Origin: an uncultured Eubacterium sp.
GTDB lineage: Bacteria; Bacillota; Clostridia; Lachnospirales; Lachnospiraceae
Direction of reading: 5' to 3'
Assembly (NCBI GenBank): GCA_947384955.1
Contig: CANDJC010000003.1
Coordinates: 1 to 64,000 of the forward strand
DNA: 64,000 nt
Position 1 is the first letter of the stretch, and every line of letters begins with the position of its first letter. Positions 17,987-27,816 of this stretch are shown here, in pieces. Below the pieces are notes generated by a model, which made no database searches, was not told the DNA's origin, and saw only the letters and a program-made list of their open reading frames with translations. A program made the translations under genes and the position numbers.

Positions 17987-18937
17987 CTACATCCGGTAAG
18001 AAACCGGAGCCCGGACTGCTCCGAGCACTTCGGCGATTACCGCATCCGGCGTTACATGCGTGACCCTCGCCTTTGTATTTAACAGCATTCTGTGCCTGGC
18101 AACTTCCGGGAACACTTCGGCCACGTCTTCCGGTATGACAAAATTCCTGTTTTGCAGAAATGCCCGGGATTTTGCCATTTTGGTACATGCTATGGAGCCC
18201 CGCGGACTCATTCCCAGTTCAATATACTGGTTTTCCCGCGTCGCCTGTACCAGATGCACAATATAAGAATAGAGATTTTCATGCACGTATACCCGCTCGG
18301 CTTCGTCCTGCATCTCTGCAAGCTCCTGCGCGGTAAGCACGCACTGCACTTCCTGTATGCCGGAACGGACGCTGCGCCCTTTTGCAATATCAATCTCGCT
18401 GCTTTCATCCGGATATCCCATGCTCATGCAAATCATAAAGCGGTCTAACTGTGCCTCGGGCAGCAGCTGTGTTCCAGCGCTGCCTTTCGGGTTCTGTGTC
18501 GCCATAACGATAAAAGGCTTTGGAACCTCCCTGCTGACTCCGTCTACTGTCACCATGCCTTCTTCCATAACTTCCAAAAGCGCAGACTGTGTTTTGGGAG
18601 ATGTCCGGTTGATTTCATCTGCCAGAAACAGATTGCACATAATCGTCCCTTCATGATACACAAATGTTCCTGTGTTTTTCTGGTACATGCTGAAGCCTAA
18701 AATGTCTGACGGCATTACATCCGGCGTAAACTGGACTCGGCTGTTTTTTAAATCCATCGCTTTCGAAAAAGCAACTGCCAGTGTAGTCTTTCCTACCCCG
18801 GGCACATCTTCGATTAAAATATGCCCTCTGGATAAAATTGCCGCAAATGCTTTCTGAATACAGTCATCTTTTCCTGTCAGCGCTTTTTTCACCTCGTCCG
18901 CTGCTCTTACTGCTTTTGTGTATAATCCGCCTGTCAT
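17987..18937 (-). CDS. MoxR-family AAA+ ATPase
   Basis: Cytoplasmic AAA+ chaperone-like ATPase of 316 aa. Walker A is in IEDVPGVGKTTLAVAFSKA (about 38-56), Walker B in LFLADEINRTSPKTQSALLE, sensor region in FIVMATQNP, and the C-terminal lid contains GMSPRGSIACTKMAKSRAF. First gene of the MoxR-(Uma2)-DUF58-transglutaminase operon. Its known relatives help mature or insert metal centres or partner proteins; the client here is unknown. Confidence 0.93.
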   Translation of the reverse strand: MTGGLYTKAVRAADEVKKALTGKDDCIQKAFAAILSRGHILIEDVPGVGKTTLAVAFSKAMDLKNSRVQFTPDVMPSDILGFSMYQKNTGTFVYHEGTIMCNLFLADEINRTSPKTQSALLEVMEEGMVTVDGVSREVPKPFIVMATQNPKGSAGTQLLPEAQLDRFMICMSMGYPDESSEIDIAKGRSVRSGIQEVQCVLTAQELAEMQDEAERVYVHENLYSYIVHLVQATRENQYIELGMSPRGSIACTKMAKSRAFLQNRNFVIPEDVAEVFPEVARHRMLLNTKARVTHVTPDAVIAEVLGAVRAPVSYRM

Positions 18938-18978
18938 TCCTGTCTGTTTCCTTTCCTGTATGGCAGCACTGTCAGAAT

Positions 18979-19884
18979 CTATTCATGCACAGCTCCGATA
19001 ATCTCGTTAATATCCTGAATTCCTTCTTCTACCATAAACTGGGATATCCCATTCACAATATCAGCCGCCGCTGTCGGATTTGCAAAATTCGCTGTACCGA
19101 CTTCTACAGCAGTCGCTCCTGCCAGCATCATTTCAATCGCATCTTCCGCATTCATAATGCCCCCGATTCCGATTACCGGAATTTCTACGGCATGTGCTGC
19201 TTCATAAACCATGCGCACCGCAATCGGATGAATTGCCGGGCCGGAAAGACCGCCTGTTTTATTGGCCAGGGCAAATTTACGCTTTTTCACATCAATCTTC
19301 ATGCCTGTAATCGTATTAATCAGCGAAACTGCATCCGCCCCCGCCGCTTCTGCCGCTTTTGCCATTTCCGCGATATTGGTCACATTCGGGCTTAATTTCA
19401 TAATAATCGGATGCGTTGATTTTTTCCGGATTTCCTGCGTAATATGCGCCGCCATATTCGGAGCCTGTCCGAAAGCGATGCCGCCCTGTTTTACATTCGG
19501 ACAGGAAATGTTGATTTCAAGCATGTTTACCGGCTGGTCGTTTAAGCGCTCTACCACATCCAGATAATCATATACAGAACGCCCGCAGACATTGATGATG
19601 ATTCTTGTCTGAAACTGCTTTAAAAACGGAATATCCCTTTTTATAAATACATCGATGCCGGGATTTTGCAGGCCGACCGCATTTAGCATGCCGCCGTATA
19701 CTTCCGCTACCCGCGGTGTCGGATTGCCTTCCCACGGCACATTTGCCACGCCTTTTGTAATCACGCCGCCTAACCGGTTCAAATCTACAAACTGGGAATA
19801 CTCTTCCCCCGAGCCGAAGGTGCCTGATGCTGTCAGCACTGGATTTTTGAAGGTAATTCCTGCTATCGTTACTTTCGTATTCAT
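18979..19884 (-). CDS. pyrD: Dihydroorotate dehydrogenase B, catalytic subunit
   Basis: Cytoplasmic FMN enzyme of 301 aa oxidising dihydroorotate to orotate with electrons passed to PyrK. Class 1 signature LEINISCPNVKQGG (active-site Cys, about 125-138), FMN-binding PVIGIGGIMNAEDAIEM and VEVGTANF near the C-terminus. Start ATG 19884 overlaps the pyrK stop by one base, so the two are coupled. Last gene of pyrC-pyrF-pyrK-pyrD. Confidence 0.96.
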   Translation of the reverse strand: MNTKVTIAGITFKNPVLTASGTFGSGEEYSQFVDLNRLGGVITKGVANVPWEGNPTPRVAEVYGGMLNAVGLQNPGIDVFIKRDIPFLKQFQTRIIINVCGRSVYDYLDVVERLNDQPVNMLEINISCPNVKQGGIAFGQAPNMAAHITQEIRKKSTHPIIMKLSPNVTNIAEMAKAAEAAGADAVSLINTITGMKIDVKKRKFALANKTGGLSGPAIHPIAVRMVYEAAHAVEIPVIGIGGIMNAEDAIEMMLAGATAVEVGTANFANPTAAADIVNGISQFMVEEGIQDINEIIGAVHE

Positions 19885-20654
19885 CAGATATCCACCTCCT
19901 GTGCGTCAAATACCGGTCCCTCGGTACAGATACGCTTATTTTTCACACGCGTATGCTCGTCTTTCTTTTTCGATTTGCAGACACAGCCAAGACATGCCCC
20001 CACTCCGCAGGCCATCCGTTCTTCCAGTGAAATATAGCATTTTATATTCTGTTCTTCGGCATATGTTTTTAATGCTTTTAACATCGGCATCGGCCCGCAG
20101 GCGTAAATCACATCCGCTTTCAGATTTTTGTTTCTTATCACATCCAGTACATTTCCCCTGGTACCCACAGAGCCGTCTTCCGTGGCAATATGGACAGGTC
20201 CCCATAATTCAAACTGTTCGCTTAAAAATACCTGCCTGTTCTGATAGCCTAAAATAATCTCTTTCTCGCAGTCTGACTCTTTTGCAAGCTGCAGAATCGG
20301 AGGGATGCCAATCCCGCCCCCTATCAGAAACGCTTTTTCTTTTTCCTTTGGAAATCCGTTTCCAAGCGGGCCTATGACATACAGCGGCATTCCGGTACGC
20401 ATATAGGAAAACTCATCCGTCCCCTTTCCCGCTATACGGTATACAATCCGTACTGCCTGGTCCTCTTTATCAATCTCGCAGAGACTGACCGGCCTTGGCA
20501 GAAGCCTGCTGCCGTCTCTGCAGTATACTCCGATAAACTGGCCAGCCTGCGCTTCCTGCGCAATTTTATCTGTATGCAGCCACATGCTGTAAATATCCGT
20601 TGCAATTTCTTCCTGGCGGATAATGACTGCTTCTTCTTTAAATTTCCGGGCCAT
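19884..20654 (-). CDS. pyrK: Dihydroorotate dehydrogenase B, electron-transfer subunit
   Basis: 256-aa FAD/[2Fe-2S] subunit that passes electrons from PyrD to NAD. FAD-binding LLPRPVSLCEID (about 52-63) with the RPxS motif, NAD-binding FLIGGGIGIPPILQLAKE, and the cysteine cluster CGVGACLGCVC plus a later Cys near the C-terminus for the iron-sulfur centre. Start ATG 20654 preceded by AAGGAGGG. It fixes the downstream PyrD as class 1B. Confidence 0.96.
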   Translation of the reverse strand: MARKFKEEAVIIRQEEIATDIYSMWLHTDKIAQEAQAGQFIGVYCRDGSRLLPRPVSLCEIDKEDQAVRIVYRIAGKGTDEFSYMRTGMPLYVIGPLGNGFPKEKEKAFLIGGGIGIPPILQLAKESDCEKEIILGYQNRQVFLSEQFELWGPVHIATEDGSVGTRGNVLDVIRNKNLKADVIYACGPMPMLKALKTYAEEQNIKCYISLEERMACGVGACLGCVCKSKKKDEHTRVKNKRICTEGPVFDAQEVDI

Positions 20655-20693
20655 TTTTCACCCTCCTTTAGCTTTGTCCGTTAATACGCTTAC

Positions 20694-21620
20694 TCAGACT
20701 GCCTGAAGCGCCCCGTTAATATCCGCGGCCATATCCAGCACTGCCGCTCTGGCAGCATCTGCGTAGTTTTCCGGTGAAAAATGCGCATACTGTTTCTGTT
20801 TATAGGCAGCGATAATTCCTCTGGATGAATTTACAATGGCCCCGAGTCCGTCTTCATTAAAGTAATGTACAAGGTCTGCTCCTTTTCCGCCCTGCGCGCC
20901 GTAGCCAGGTACTAAAATATAAGCCTTCGGCATCAGCCTGCGCATGATTTTTCCGGCTTCCGGATAAGTAGCCCCTACAACGGCGCCGATATAGCTGTAA
21001 TCATCTCCCATATGCTGCGCGCCCCATTCCGCCACTTTTTCACCCACATACTCATACAGCGGCCTTCCATCTATCAGACGGTCCTGAAATTCACCGCTGG
21101 ACGGATTGGATGTTTTCACAAGAATAAACAGTCCCTTCTTTTCCTCTTTGCAGACATCCACAAACGGCTGAATACCGTCCGAGCCAAGATACGGATTTAC
21201 GGTTGCAAAATCTTCATTGAATGCACTGCAGGTCCTGCTGCCAATCCTGACCTTTCCTAAATGCCCCGCTGCATATGCAGCCGATGTGGAGCCAATATCT
21301 CCGCGTTTTACATCCCCGATAACCACAAGGTCTTTCTCATGGCAGTAATCCACCGTCTTTTGAAATGCTTTGAGTCCTTCCACGCCGAACTGTTCATACA
21401 TGGCAGCCTGCGGCTTCACCGCCGGTATCAGGTCATAAATACTGTCAATAATCCCTTTATTAAACTGCCAGACGGCATCCGCGGCACCTTCTAATGTTTC
21501 TCCGTACTGCTCATAGGACTGTTTTAAAATATGTTCCGGCACATACGAAAGCATCGGGTCTAATCCTGCCACAATCGGAGCATTTGTCTTTTTTATTTTT
21601 TCTATTAATTTATTTATCAT
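20694..21620 (-). CDS. pyrF: Orotidine 5'-phosphate decarboxylase, type 2
   Basis: Final enzyme of UMP synthesis, 308 aa, the longer type 2 form. VAGLDPMLSYVPEHIL (about 18-33) and the catalytic Lys region VVIGDVKRGDIGSTS (about 95-109) are clear, and ILVPGYGAQGGKGAD gives the phosphate loop. I chose ATG 21620 with GGGGAATCAG upstream; a longer frame to 21686 would overlap pyrC and adds a non-conserved leader. The 25-bp gap to pyrC supports an operon. Confidence 0.95.
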   Translation of the reverse strand: MINKLIEKIKKTNAPIVAGLDPMLSYVPEHILKQSYEQYGETLEGAADAVWQFNKGIIDSIYDLIPAVKPQAAMYEQFGVEGLKAFQKTVDYCHEKDLVVIGDVKRGDIGSTSAAYAAGHLGKVRIGSRTCSAFNEDFATVNPYLGSDGIQPFVDVCKEEKKGLFILVKTSNPSSGEFQDRLIDGRPLYEYVGEKVAEWGAQHMGDDYSYIGAVVGATYPEAGKIMRRLMPKAYILVPGYGAQGGKGADLVHYFNEDGLGAIVNSSRGIIAAYKQKQYAHFSPENYADAARAAVLDMAADINGALQAV

Positions 21621-21645
21621 CTGATTCCCCTTTACAGATTCCCCT

Positions 21646-22940
21646 TTAATATTTCTCTGCCTGATACACAATCTCGCCGCCCGCAATCGTTACCCGGACA
21701 GCTCCGGTCACCCTTCGTCCGTGAAACGGCGTATTTCTGCTTTTCGACGCAGACCGGGACGCATCGATTTCATATGTTTTTTCGGGGTCAAAAATCACAA
21801 TATCCGCTGTCTTTCCCGGCTGCAGGCTTCCCTTGTCAATGCCGAGCACCCTGGCTGGATGAAAACTCATTTTCTGCGCCATCTGCATCGGCGTCAGATA
21901 ACCGCCCAGCACCAGTTCGGTATGCGTAAGGGCAGCCGCTGTTTCTAAGCCGATAATCCCAAACGGGGCACGGAGCATGGAATCGTTTTTATCGTCCTTG
22001 GAATGCGGCGCGTGGTCTGTTGCAATCACATCCAGAATATCATCCTTCAATCCCTGGCGCAGCGCTTCCACATCCTCTTTTGTGCGAAGAGGCGGATTCA
22101 TCTTAAAATTCGTATCCCCGGTTATCATATCATCTGACGACAGTGTAAAATGATGCGGGCAGACCTCTGCCGATATGCGCACGCCCCTTTCCCGTGCCAG
22201 TTTTACAATTTCAACACTTTCTTTTGTAGAACAGTGGCACAGATGAAGCTTCGCACCTGTATCGCCGGCTAACATCACGTCCCTGACGGCAATCATATTT
22301 TCCACAAGGTTCGAAATCCCTGGCAGCCCGTTTCGCACTGCATTTTCATCTTCGTTGACAACACCGCCGTTTAACAGCGTTTTTTCTTCGCAGTGCGATA
22401 AAACCGGAATATCCAGCCGTTTCGCAATTTTCATCGCTTTGTGCATCAGATTCGCGTTCATAACCGACTTTCCATCCTCGCTGACAGCCGGACTTCCTGC
22501 CCGGACCATGTCTTCGATATCCGACAGCTGCTCTCCGGCCATTTTATGTGTAATGGCTCCGGCCTGAAGGACATTGATTTTTGTCATATTTTTGGCCTTG
22601 TTATGAACATAGCTGATAACATCGGCATTATCTGCCGCAGGTTTTGTATTCGGCATGGCTACAATCGTTGTAAAGCCGCCGCGCGCCGCTGCCGCCGCTC
22701 CCGTAGCAACGGTTTCTTTGTATTCAAATCCCGGGTCGCGCAGGTGCACATGCAGGTCAATAAAGCCGGGCATTACATAACAGCCCTGTGCGTCTATCTG
22801 CACTGCCTGCCGGTCTTCAGGCTCCTGCATCTGCGGGCGGATGTCTGCGATTTTTCCATCCTGTATCAGGATATCAGCCACTGAATCCTGCATGGAAGCC
22901 GGGTCGATGACGCGGCCGTTTCTAATAAGAAGTGTCATTT
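21646..22940 (-). CDS. pyrC: Dihydroorotase
   Basis: Zinc amidohydrolase of 431 aa that cyclises carbamoyl aspartate. Metal ligands are seen in DLHVHLRDPGFEYKE (about 58-72) and the catalytic ATDHAPHSKDDK (about 303-314). The N-terminal LLIRNGRVIDPAS is typical of class I dihydroorotase. Start ATG 22940 has AAAGGAACC upstream. First gene of the pyr operon; pyrB and pyrE are not adjacent here. No PyrR attenuator structure could be recognised in the 220 bp upstream. Confidence 0.95.
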
Positions 22941-23040
22941 CTGGTTCCTTTCTGCCTTGGTCAGACTGGTTTGTAGAACTGCTTCTATGATAACACAAAC
23001 GGGGGTAATCAGCAACTGCGAAGATGCTTGTTTTTTCTAA

Positions 23041-23104
23041 AAAAAAGAAATGAGCAGCCCTTTCGAATCATAAGATTTTACCTGGCAAAAACCCATTTCT
23101 TTTT
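23041..23104 (-). terminator. Possible terminator after hicB
   Basis: On the minus strand an AAAAAGAAATG stem (23104-23094) pairs with CATTTCTTTTT (23051-23041) across a 40-base loop and runs into a T-tract. It could end the HicAB transcript before pyrC. AT-rich stem and long loop make it weak. Confidence 0.4.
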
Positions 23105-23163
23105 ACAGTATAAATTATGCTGTTCAGACATAATTCTTTAAAACCTGACAGGCATATGCCTTA

Positions 23164-23592
23164 TCATAGCGACTGTACTTTTGCCAGTAAGGCATCCTGC
23201 AATACTTTTGAAAAGTTAATGCTTTTCTCCTCACATAGCGTATTCAGCCACATTGGAATGCTTAAAGTCTTTTTTACTGCCCTGTCGCTGTGCTGCCTTG
23301 CGTATTCGGTCATATCCACCAGTACCATATTGACGAAAGCGCTTTCCGCTGCGGATTCCATTTCAAACTCTTTCAGAACGGCAGCCGGATTGATTTCGCT
23401 TAACATACTCGGGGACGGGATGCATTCGCCGTCACGCAGGGCCGTAAACAGATACAGGCCGCAGGCATCCTGAGCCATGCGCATAGCATCCGCCACATTA
23501 TCCCCAAAAGTTGCAAGATTTCCCAAATCGGGAAAAATAACTGATATTTTGCCCTCTTCCTCATAGAAAACAGCCGGGTACACATAATTCAT
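23164..23592 (-). CDS. hicB: HicB-family antitoxin
   Basis: 142-aa antitoxin that inhibits HicA. The N-terminal RNase-H-like half has the family motif YPAVFYEEEGKISVIFPDLGN and GDNVADAMRMAQDACGLYL; the C-terminal half (about 85-142) carries a ribbon-helix-helix or helix-turn-helix-like segment, IPMWLNTLCEEKSINFSKVL, probably DNA-binding. It follows hicA by about 40 bp in the same operon, the standard HicAB order. Confidence 0.9.
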   Translation of the reverse strand: MNYVYPAVFYEEEGKISVIFPDLGNLATFGDNVADAMRMAQDACGLYLFTALRDGECIPSPSMLSEINPAAVLKEFEMESAAESAFVNMVLVDMTEYARQHSDRAVKKTLSIPMWLNTLCEEKSINFSKVLQDALLAKVQSL

Positions 23593-23634
23593 AAATCAAT
23601 GCTCCTTTCCGTGACTTAACTAAGGGGCAGGGGC

Positions 23635-23817
23635 TTATTTCAGCCCAGCCTGATTTCGTATGGATTTAACAATACTTTTCGGGATGTCGCCGGGATGATT
23701 CGGAACGCTTACTTTACCAGGCTTTACCGGGTGTCTGTATTGGTAATGTGAGCCGCTTATGTCTGACACGTACCATCCGTCATCCTTTAGCATCCGGTCG
23801 GCTTCTCTGAATCTCAT
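23635..23817 (-). CDS. hicA: HicA-family mRNA interferase toxin
   Basis: 60-aa toxin of the double-stranded-RNA-binding-fold type. It shows MLKDDGWYVSDISGSHYQYRH, with the catalytic His in the GSH motif, then the typical KVSVPNHPGDIPKSIVKSI. Start ATG 23817 has GGAGGAG at the right distance; an upstream in-frame ATG at 23850 is inside the promoter. Intact, so the HicAB module is probably functional. Confidence 0.9.
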   Translation of the reverse strand: MRFREADRMLKDDGWYVSDISGSHYQYRHPVKPGKVSVPNHPGDIPKSIVKSIRNQAGLK

Positions 23818-23840
23818 GTATGTCTCCTCCTTACCATGAT

Positions 23841-23869
23841 ATAATAACACGTATTTTACGTATTATCAA
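23841..23869 (-). promoter_or_regulatory. hicAB promoter with inverted-repeat operator
   Basis: On the minus strand TTGATA (23869-23864) and TATTAT (23846-23841) are 17 bp apart. Between them lies the palindrome ACGTATTTTACGT (23849-23861), well placed for autorepression by HicB or the HicAB complex. Confidence 0.65.
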
Positions 23870-23919
23870 GTAAAAAAGACATATGCCTCATCTGCACATG
23901 CCTTTATTCTGCTTTTTTA

Positions 23920-24897
23920 TCATCTTGTTTTCAAAAAGATATATTCTTTTTGCGCCTCATCATCCTGCGGATAATTTTCCAGATAGTTTTCCATCTCCTG
24001 CAAAGCAGCCGGAAAATCCCCCGCATATTCTAAAGCCGCTATCTTCCCGCTCCAGAGAGCCCTCTTATTCATAATATTCTCGCACCCCATTCCCTGATCA
24101 AACCAGGTCACTGCTTTATCATACTCTCCCTGAACAAATGCAAGCTGTCCCAGCTCGTACAGGACGGCGGAATCATTTGGATTGTCCTGCAGATAAGCCT
24201 CGTAGTAGTTCGCTGACTGTCCGCTGTCGCCCTTTGCCTGAAAAAGTCTTCCAAGATACAGCTCTGCTGACGGCTCCTTTTGTTCTAAAGCCTCTCCGAG
24301 TTCTGTTTCTGCTTTTTCATAATCGCCGCTTAACAGATACAGCTTTCCCCGTGTCAGGCACTCCGGGCCTTTTTCTCCCTTCACGGAAAGCCCCTGCTTT
24401 AAATAAGGCGCTGCTTCCTTTTCAAGTCCGGCTGCCATCAGCTGTTCATAAATGCCGGCACACATGGCGCCGCTGTCTTTTTTATTCTTTTCCGCTTCTT
24501 CGAAATCCTGCAAGGCTTCTTTCTTTTTACCCTGGCTGATATAGGCACATCCGCGCAGATAGTATGCATCCGCGTTTTTTTTATTATACTCAATTAAAGC
24601 CGTGTAGGTACTGACGGCATCCTTCGTCTTTCCGGACTCCATCTGGGCATATGCTTTGTAAAAGTTAATATCTTCTTCCAGATTTGACACAATGCCGGCC
24701 CGCTGTCCCAATGCTTCGTTGAACGAATGAATCGCTTTCTCATAATCCCCGGCATCCAGAAGCTGCAGTCCCGTTTTGCGGTAAGATTTTGCTGCTTCAA
24801 CCTGTTTTGCATCGCCGCAGCCGGACACTGCCGTCAGCATGATTACGGCAGCGGCAATGCCAGGTACCGTTTTGCAAATGCATTTTTTGATATTCAT
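23920..24897 (-). CDS. TPR-repeat lipoprotein
   Basis: Secreted lipoprotein of 325 aa anchored outside the membrane. A signal peptide with a lipobox (AVSGC, lipidated Cys near 27) is followed by eight or so tetratricopeptide repeats, e.g. GLQLLDAGDYEKAIHSFNEA, ADAYYLRGCAYISQGKKKEA and SAVLYELGQLAFVQGEYDKA. Start ATG 24897 has GGGAGG; an in-frame ATG 12 bp earlier overlaps that site. TPR proteins are scaffolds, and the partner is not evident. Confidence 0.85.
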   Translation of the reverse strand: MNIKKCICKTVPGIAAAVIMLTAVSGCGDAKQVEAAKSYRKTGLQLLDAGDYEKAIHSFNEALGQRAGIVSNLEEDINFYKAYAQMESGKTKDAVSTYTALIEYNKKNADAYYLRGCAYISQGKKKEALQDFEEAEKNKKDSGAMCAGIYEQLMAAGLEKEAAPYLKQGLSVKGEKGPECLTRGKLYLLSGDYEKAETELGEALEQKEPSAELYLGRLFQAKGDSGQSANYYEAYLQDNPNDSAVLYELGQLAFVQGEYDKAVTWFDQGMGCENIMNKRALWSGKIAALEYAGDFPAALQEMENYLENYPQDDEAQKEYIFLKTR

Positions 24898-24920
24898 AAT
24901 TCCTCCCATATGAAAACCGT

Positions 24921-24962
24921 CCGGGGATTATGCCTCCCGAAGGAAAACGGCACAATCCCCGG
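24921..24962 (-). terminator. Inverted repeat, probable asnS terminator
   Basis: CCGGGGATTATGCC (24921-24934) and GGCACAATCCCCGG (24949-24962) form a strong stem with one mismatch and a 14-base loop, between asnS and the TPR lipoprotein. The T-tract after it on the minus strand is short (ACGGTTTTC). Confidence 0.5.
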
Positions 24963-24999
24963 CATCCTGCCTCTCAGCCCCGGCTGGAAAAGGCGCTGT

Positions 25000-26391
25000 T
25001 TAAAGGTCGCAGTTATTGACTGTCCTCGGGAACGGAATCACATCGCGGATATTCGACATGCCTGTTAAATACATCACGCAGCGTTCAAATCCAAGCCCGA
25101 ATCCCGCATGCCTTGCCGAACCGTATTTGCGCAGATCCAGATAAAAGCCATAATCTTCTTCCTTAAGCCCCAGTTCCTGAATCCGTAAAAGCAGCTTGTC
25201 ATAGTCGTCTTCACGCTGGCTTCCGCCGATAATCTCACCGATGCCGGGAACCAGACAGTCCACTGCCGCCACTGTCTTTCCGTCTTCATTCATCTTCATA
25301 TAAAATGCCTTGATTTCTTTCGGGTAATCATATACAAATACCGGACGCTTAAATACCTTTTCTGTCAGATAACGCTCATGCTCTGTCTGCAGGTCCGCGC
25401 CCCAGGACACTTTATAGTCAAATTTGCTGTTATTTTTTTCTAACAGCCTGACAGCTTCCGTATAAGACACCCGCGCAAAATCCGAATTCATAACATGCTC
25501 TAACCGTTCCATCAGTCCTTTGTCCACAAACTGGTTCAAAAAGGCCATTTCTTCCGGCGCATGTTCTAATACATAGCGGATAATATATTTCAGCATTGCC
25601 TCGGCCAGCATCATGTTATCCGTAAGGTCCGCAAAGGCAATCTCCGGCTCAATCATCCAAAACTCGGCGGCATGCCTGGTCGTATTGGAATTTTCCGCAC
25701 GGAATGTCGGCCCGAATGTATAGATATTTTTAAATGCCATGGCATACGTTTCGCCGTTCAGCTGCCCGCTTACAGTCAGATTTGCCGCTTTTGCGAAGAA
25801 ATCCTGTGTGTAGTCAATGCTGCCGTCTTCTGCTTTCGGCAGATTGTTTAAGTCCATCGTTGTAACCTGGAACATCTCGCCAGCCCCTTCGCAGTCGCTT
25901 CCGGTAATAATTGGCGTATGCACATATACAAAATCCCGTTCCTGGAAAAACCGGTGTATCGCATAAGCCGTCAGCGAGCGGATGCGGAACACTGCCTCAA
26001 ATGTATTTGTCCTTGGCCTTAAATGCGTAATTTTCCTTAAATACTCAAACGTATGCCTTTTTTTCTGCAGCGGGTAATCCGGAGAGGACGCGCCCTCAAT
26101 CTCCACATTCTTTGCCTGAATTTCAAAAGGCTGCTTTGCGCCCGGTGTCGCCACAAAGGTTCCTGTGATAACGAGCGCCGCCCCTACGTTTACCTTTCCG
26201 ATATCCTCAAAATTGGCAAGCCCGTCTCCATAAACAATCTGTACCGGCTCAAAAAACGTACCGTCATTTACCATCAAAAACCCAAACGCCTTTGATTTGC
26301 GGTTGCTGCGCACCCATCCTCCGATTGTTACTTCCTTATCCGCATACTGCTGCTGGCTGCGGAATAATTCTCTGATATTTGTAAGCTCCAT
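25000..26391 (-). CDS. asnS: Asparaginyl-tRNA synthetase
   Basis: Class IIb aminoacyl-tRNA synthetase of 463 aa. N-terminal OB-fold anticodon-binding domain ([19 protein letters not shown], about 20-38), class II motif 2 in [20 protein letters not shown] (about 205-224) and motif 3 in [15 protein letters not shown] near the C-terminus. The [11 protein letters not shown] text and the absence of aspartyl insertions identify AsnRS rather than AspRS. ATG at 26391 (MELTNIREL) matches the usual family start; ATG 26400 is 9 bp upstream and also possible. No T-box leader recognised. Confidence 0.96.
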   Translation of the reverse strand: MELTNIRELFRSQQQYADKEVTIGGWVRSNRKSKAFGFLMVNDGTFFEPVQIVYGDGLANFEDIGKVNVGAALVITGTFVATPGAKQPFEIQAKNVEIEGASSPDYPLQKKRHTFEYLRKITHLRPRTNTFEAVFRIRSLTAYAIHRFFQERDFVYVHTPIITGSDCEGAGEMFQVTTMDLNNLPKAEDGSIDYTQDFFAKAANLTVSGQLNGETYAMAFKNIYTFGPTFRAENSNTTRHAAEFWMIEPEIAFADLTDNMMLAEAMLKYIIRYVLEHAPEEMAFLNQFVDKGLMERLEHVMNSDFARVSYTEAVRLLEKNNSKFDYKVSWGADLQTEHERYLTEKVFKRPVFVYDYPKEIKAFYMKMNEDGKTVAAVDCLVPGIGEIIGGSQREDDYDKLLLRIQELGLKEEDYGFYLDLRKYGSARHAGFGLGFERCVMYLTGMSNIRDVIPFPRTVNNCDL

Positions 26392-26438
26392 TCCTTTCAT
26401 TCCTTTCTGTCATTCTGCAATCTGTTACTCTGTGTGCA

Positions 26439-27635
26439 TTACTTTTCTGCATCATCCTGCTTTTTTGATGATACGCCGTATTTCACCGATGCATTTTCCA
26501 CTACCATATCCAGCGCCCGGTTGCACACATAGACCTTCTTTTCATAAGCCTCGCCCGCCTTTGCGTTCACTCCGTTTGACTTATAAAAATCCTCTTCCGA
26601 CTCATAGCCGTATGTGCTCATCTGTTCCTGCACAAATTTCTTGAAAGCCTCTTCATCCAGTTCCATTTTTTCTTTCTTTACAATCGCCTCTAAAATAAGC
26701 TCTGTTTCCAGATTGACTTCCATCTCGCTTTTAATATCCGCCCGGAAATCTTCTTCGGTCATGCCGTTATAGCTTTGGGCGAGAAAATCGGTCAGGCTCT
26801 GGCCTTCTTTGCAGTTATTGTTTGTATACTGAATCACATAATCCGAAACCCTGGCATCCAGCAGGTCCTGCGGCATTGTCACTTCGCAGATTTCCATTAA
26901 TTTATCTATGACAGCCTGTCTGGTATCCCGCTCTTTATCGCTCTTGCTGCTGCTTTCCAGATACTGCCTGACATTCTCTTTGTATTCCTTTACCGTCTGA
27001 AACTCCGTATTCTGCTGCACATATTCATCGTTCAGTTCAAATTTCGCATCCGGGTCCGGTTCTACGATTTTATTGACCTTCACTGTAAATACGACATCTT
27101 CTCCGGCTAAGTCCTGGCTCGGATAGCCTTCCGGGAATGTCAGATTCAGCTCGACGGTATCCCCGACCTTCGCCCCGATAAGCCCTTCTTCAAAACCGTC
27201 AATAAAGCTGTTCGAGCCAATGGTCAGATGATACCCTGCTGATGTCCCTCCCTGGAAAGCTACGCCGTCCTTTTTTCCTTCATAGTCGATATTGACGATA
27301 TCGCCGTCTTCCACTTTTTTCTTGTCCGTATCCCGGTAAACAGGCTGCGCATTGGATTCCGCGGCGCTCAGCGCATATTCATCGACCTGTGCTTTCGTAA
27401 CCTTATAATCGTTTTCCAGTGATATTTTAATGTTCGAATAATCCCCCAGCTTCACACATTTATCAATGTCATAAGAAACCTGTTCCGCTGCTGACTGTGT
27501 ATCTCCTTCTTTTTCATCTTTATTATCTGTCTGTGACTGTGAAGAGCTTCCGCTCTCCTGCTTTTCATCTCCGCATGCTGCCGCGGACAATGTAATGACT
27601 GCCGCAAGCATAATCGTCAGTATTTTTCTTTTCAT
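26439..27635 (-). CDS. Trigger-factor-like peptidyl-prolyl isomerase lipoprotein
   Basis: 398-aa exported foldase candidate. A signal peptide with lipobox (SAAAC, Cys near 20) is followed by a Gln/Ser/Asp-rich linker, then an FKBP-type domain (VEDGDIVNIDYEGKKDG, FIDGFEEGLIGAKVGD, LNLTFPEGYP, about 115-205) and a trigger-factor-like helical C-terminal domain. The ribosome-binding N-terminal domain of cytosolic Tig is missing and replaced by the lipoprotein signal, so it likely folds proteins outside the membrane, as PrsA does. Start ATG 27635 (MKRKILTIML); the longer frame lacks a signal-peptide-like start. Confidence 0.87.
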   Translation of the reverse strand: MKRKILTIMLAAVITLSAAACGDEKQESGSSSQSQTDNKDEKEGDTQSAAEQVSYDIDKCVKLGDYSNIKISLENDYKVTKAQVDEYALSAAESNAQPVYRDTDKKKVEDGDIVNIDYEGKKDGVAFQGGTSAGYHLTIGSNSFIDGFEEGLIGAKVGDTVELNLTFPEGYPSQDLAGEDVVFTVKVNKIVEPDPDAKFELNDEYVQQNTEFQTVKEYKENVRQYLESSSKSDKERDTRQAVIDKLMEICEVTMPQDLLDARVSDYVIQYTNNNCKEGQSLTDFLAQSYNGMTEEDFRADIKSEMEVNLETELILEAIVKKEKMELDEEAFKKFVQEQMSTYGYESEEDFYKSNGVNAKAGEAYEKKVYVCNRALDMVVENASVKYGVSSKKQDDAEK

Positions 27636-27720
27636 AGCATTCCATATCCCTTCTTCATTATTATAAAACTTTTTCGTATTATCTACCATAACACAGATTT
27701 GTGAAAATTTAAAGTTTTTA

Positions 27721-27749
27721 TTGCTTTACATTTAAAATAATGCTATAAT
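27721..27749 (+). promoter_or_regulatory. Promoter of the 27.8-kb membrane protein gene
   Basis: TTGCTT (27721-27726) and TATAAT (27744-27749) with a 17-bp spacer. Confidence 0.6.
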
Positions 27750-27816
27750 TTTAGGCAGTTATGGGATGAAATGGAGAACAGGCATTCCCTGAAACAAAAT
27801 GGAGGAGGAAAGCAGT

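Noticed and set aside
22941..23163. PyrR attenuator or T-box leader before pyrC and asnS
   Set aside because: No recognisable PyrR-binding stem or T-box sequence; only a weak AT-rich stem that fits the end of hicB.
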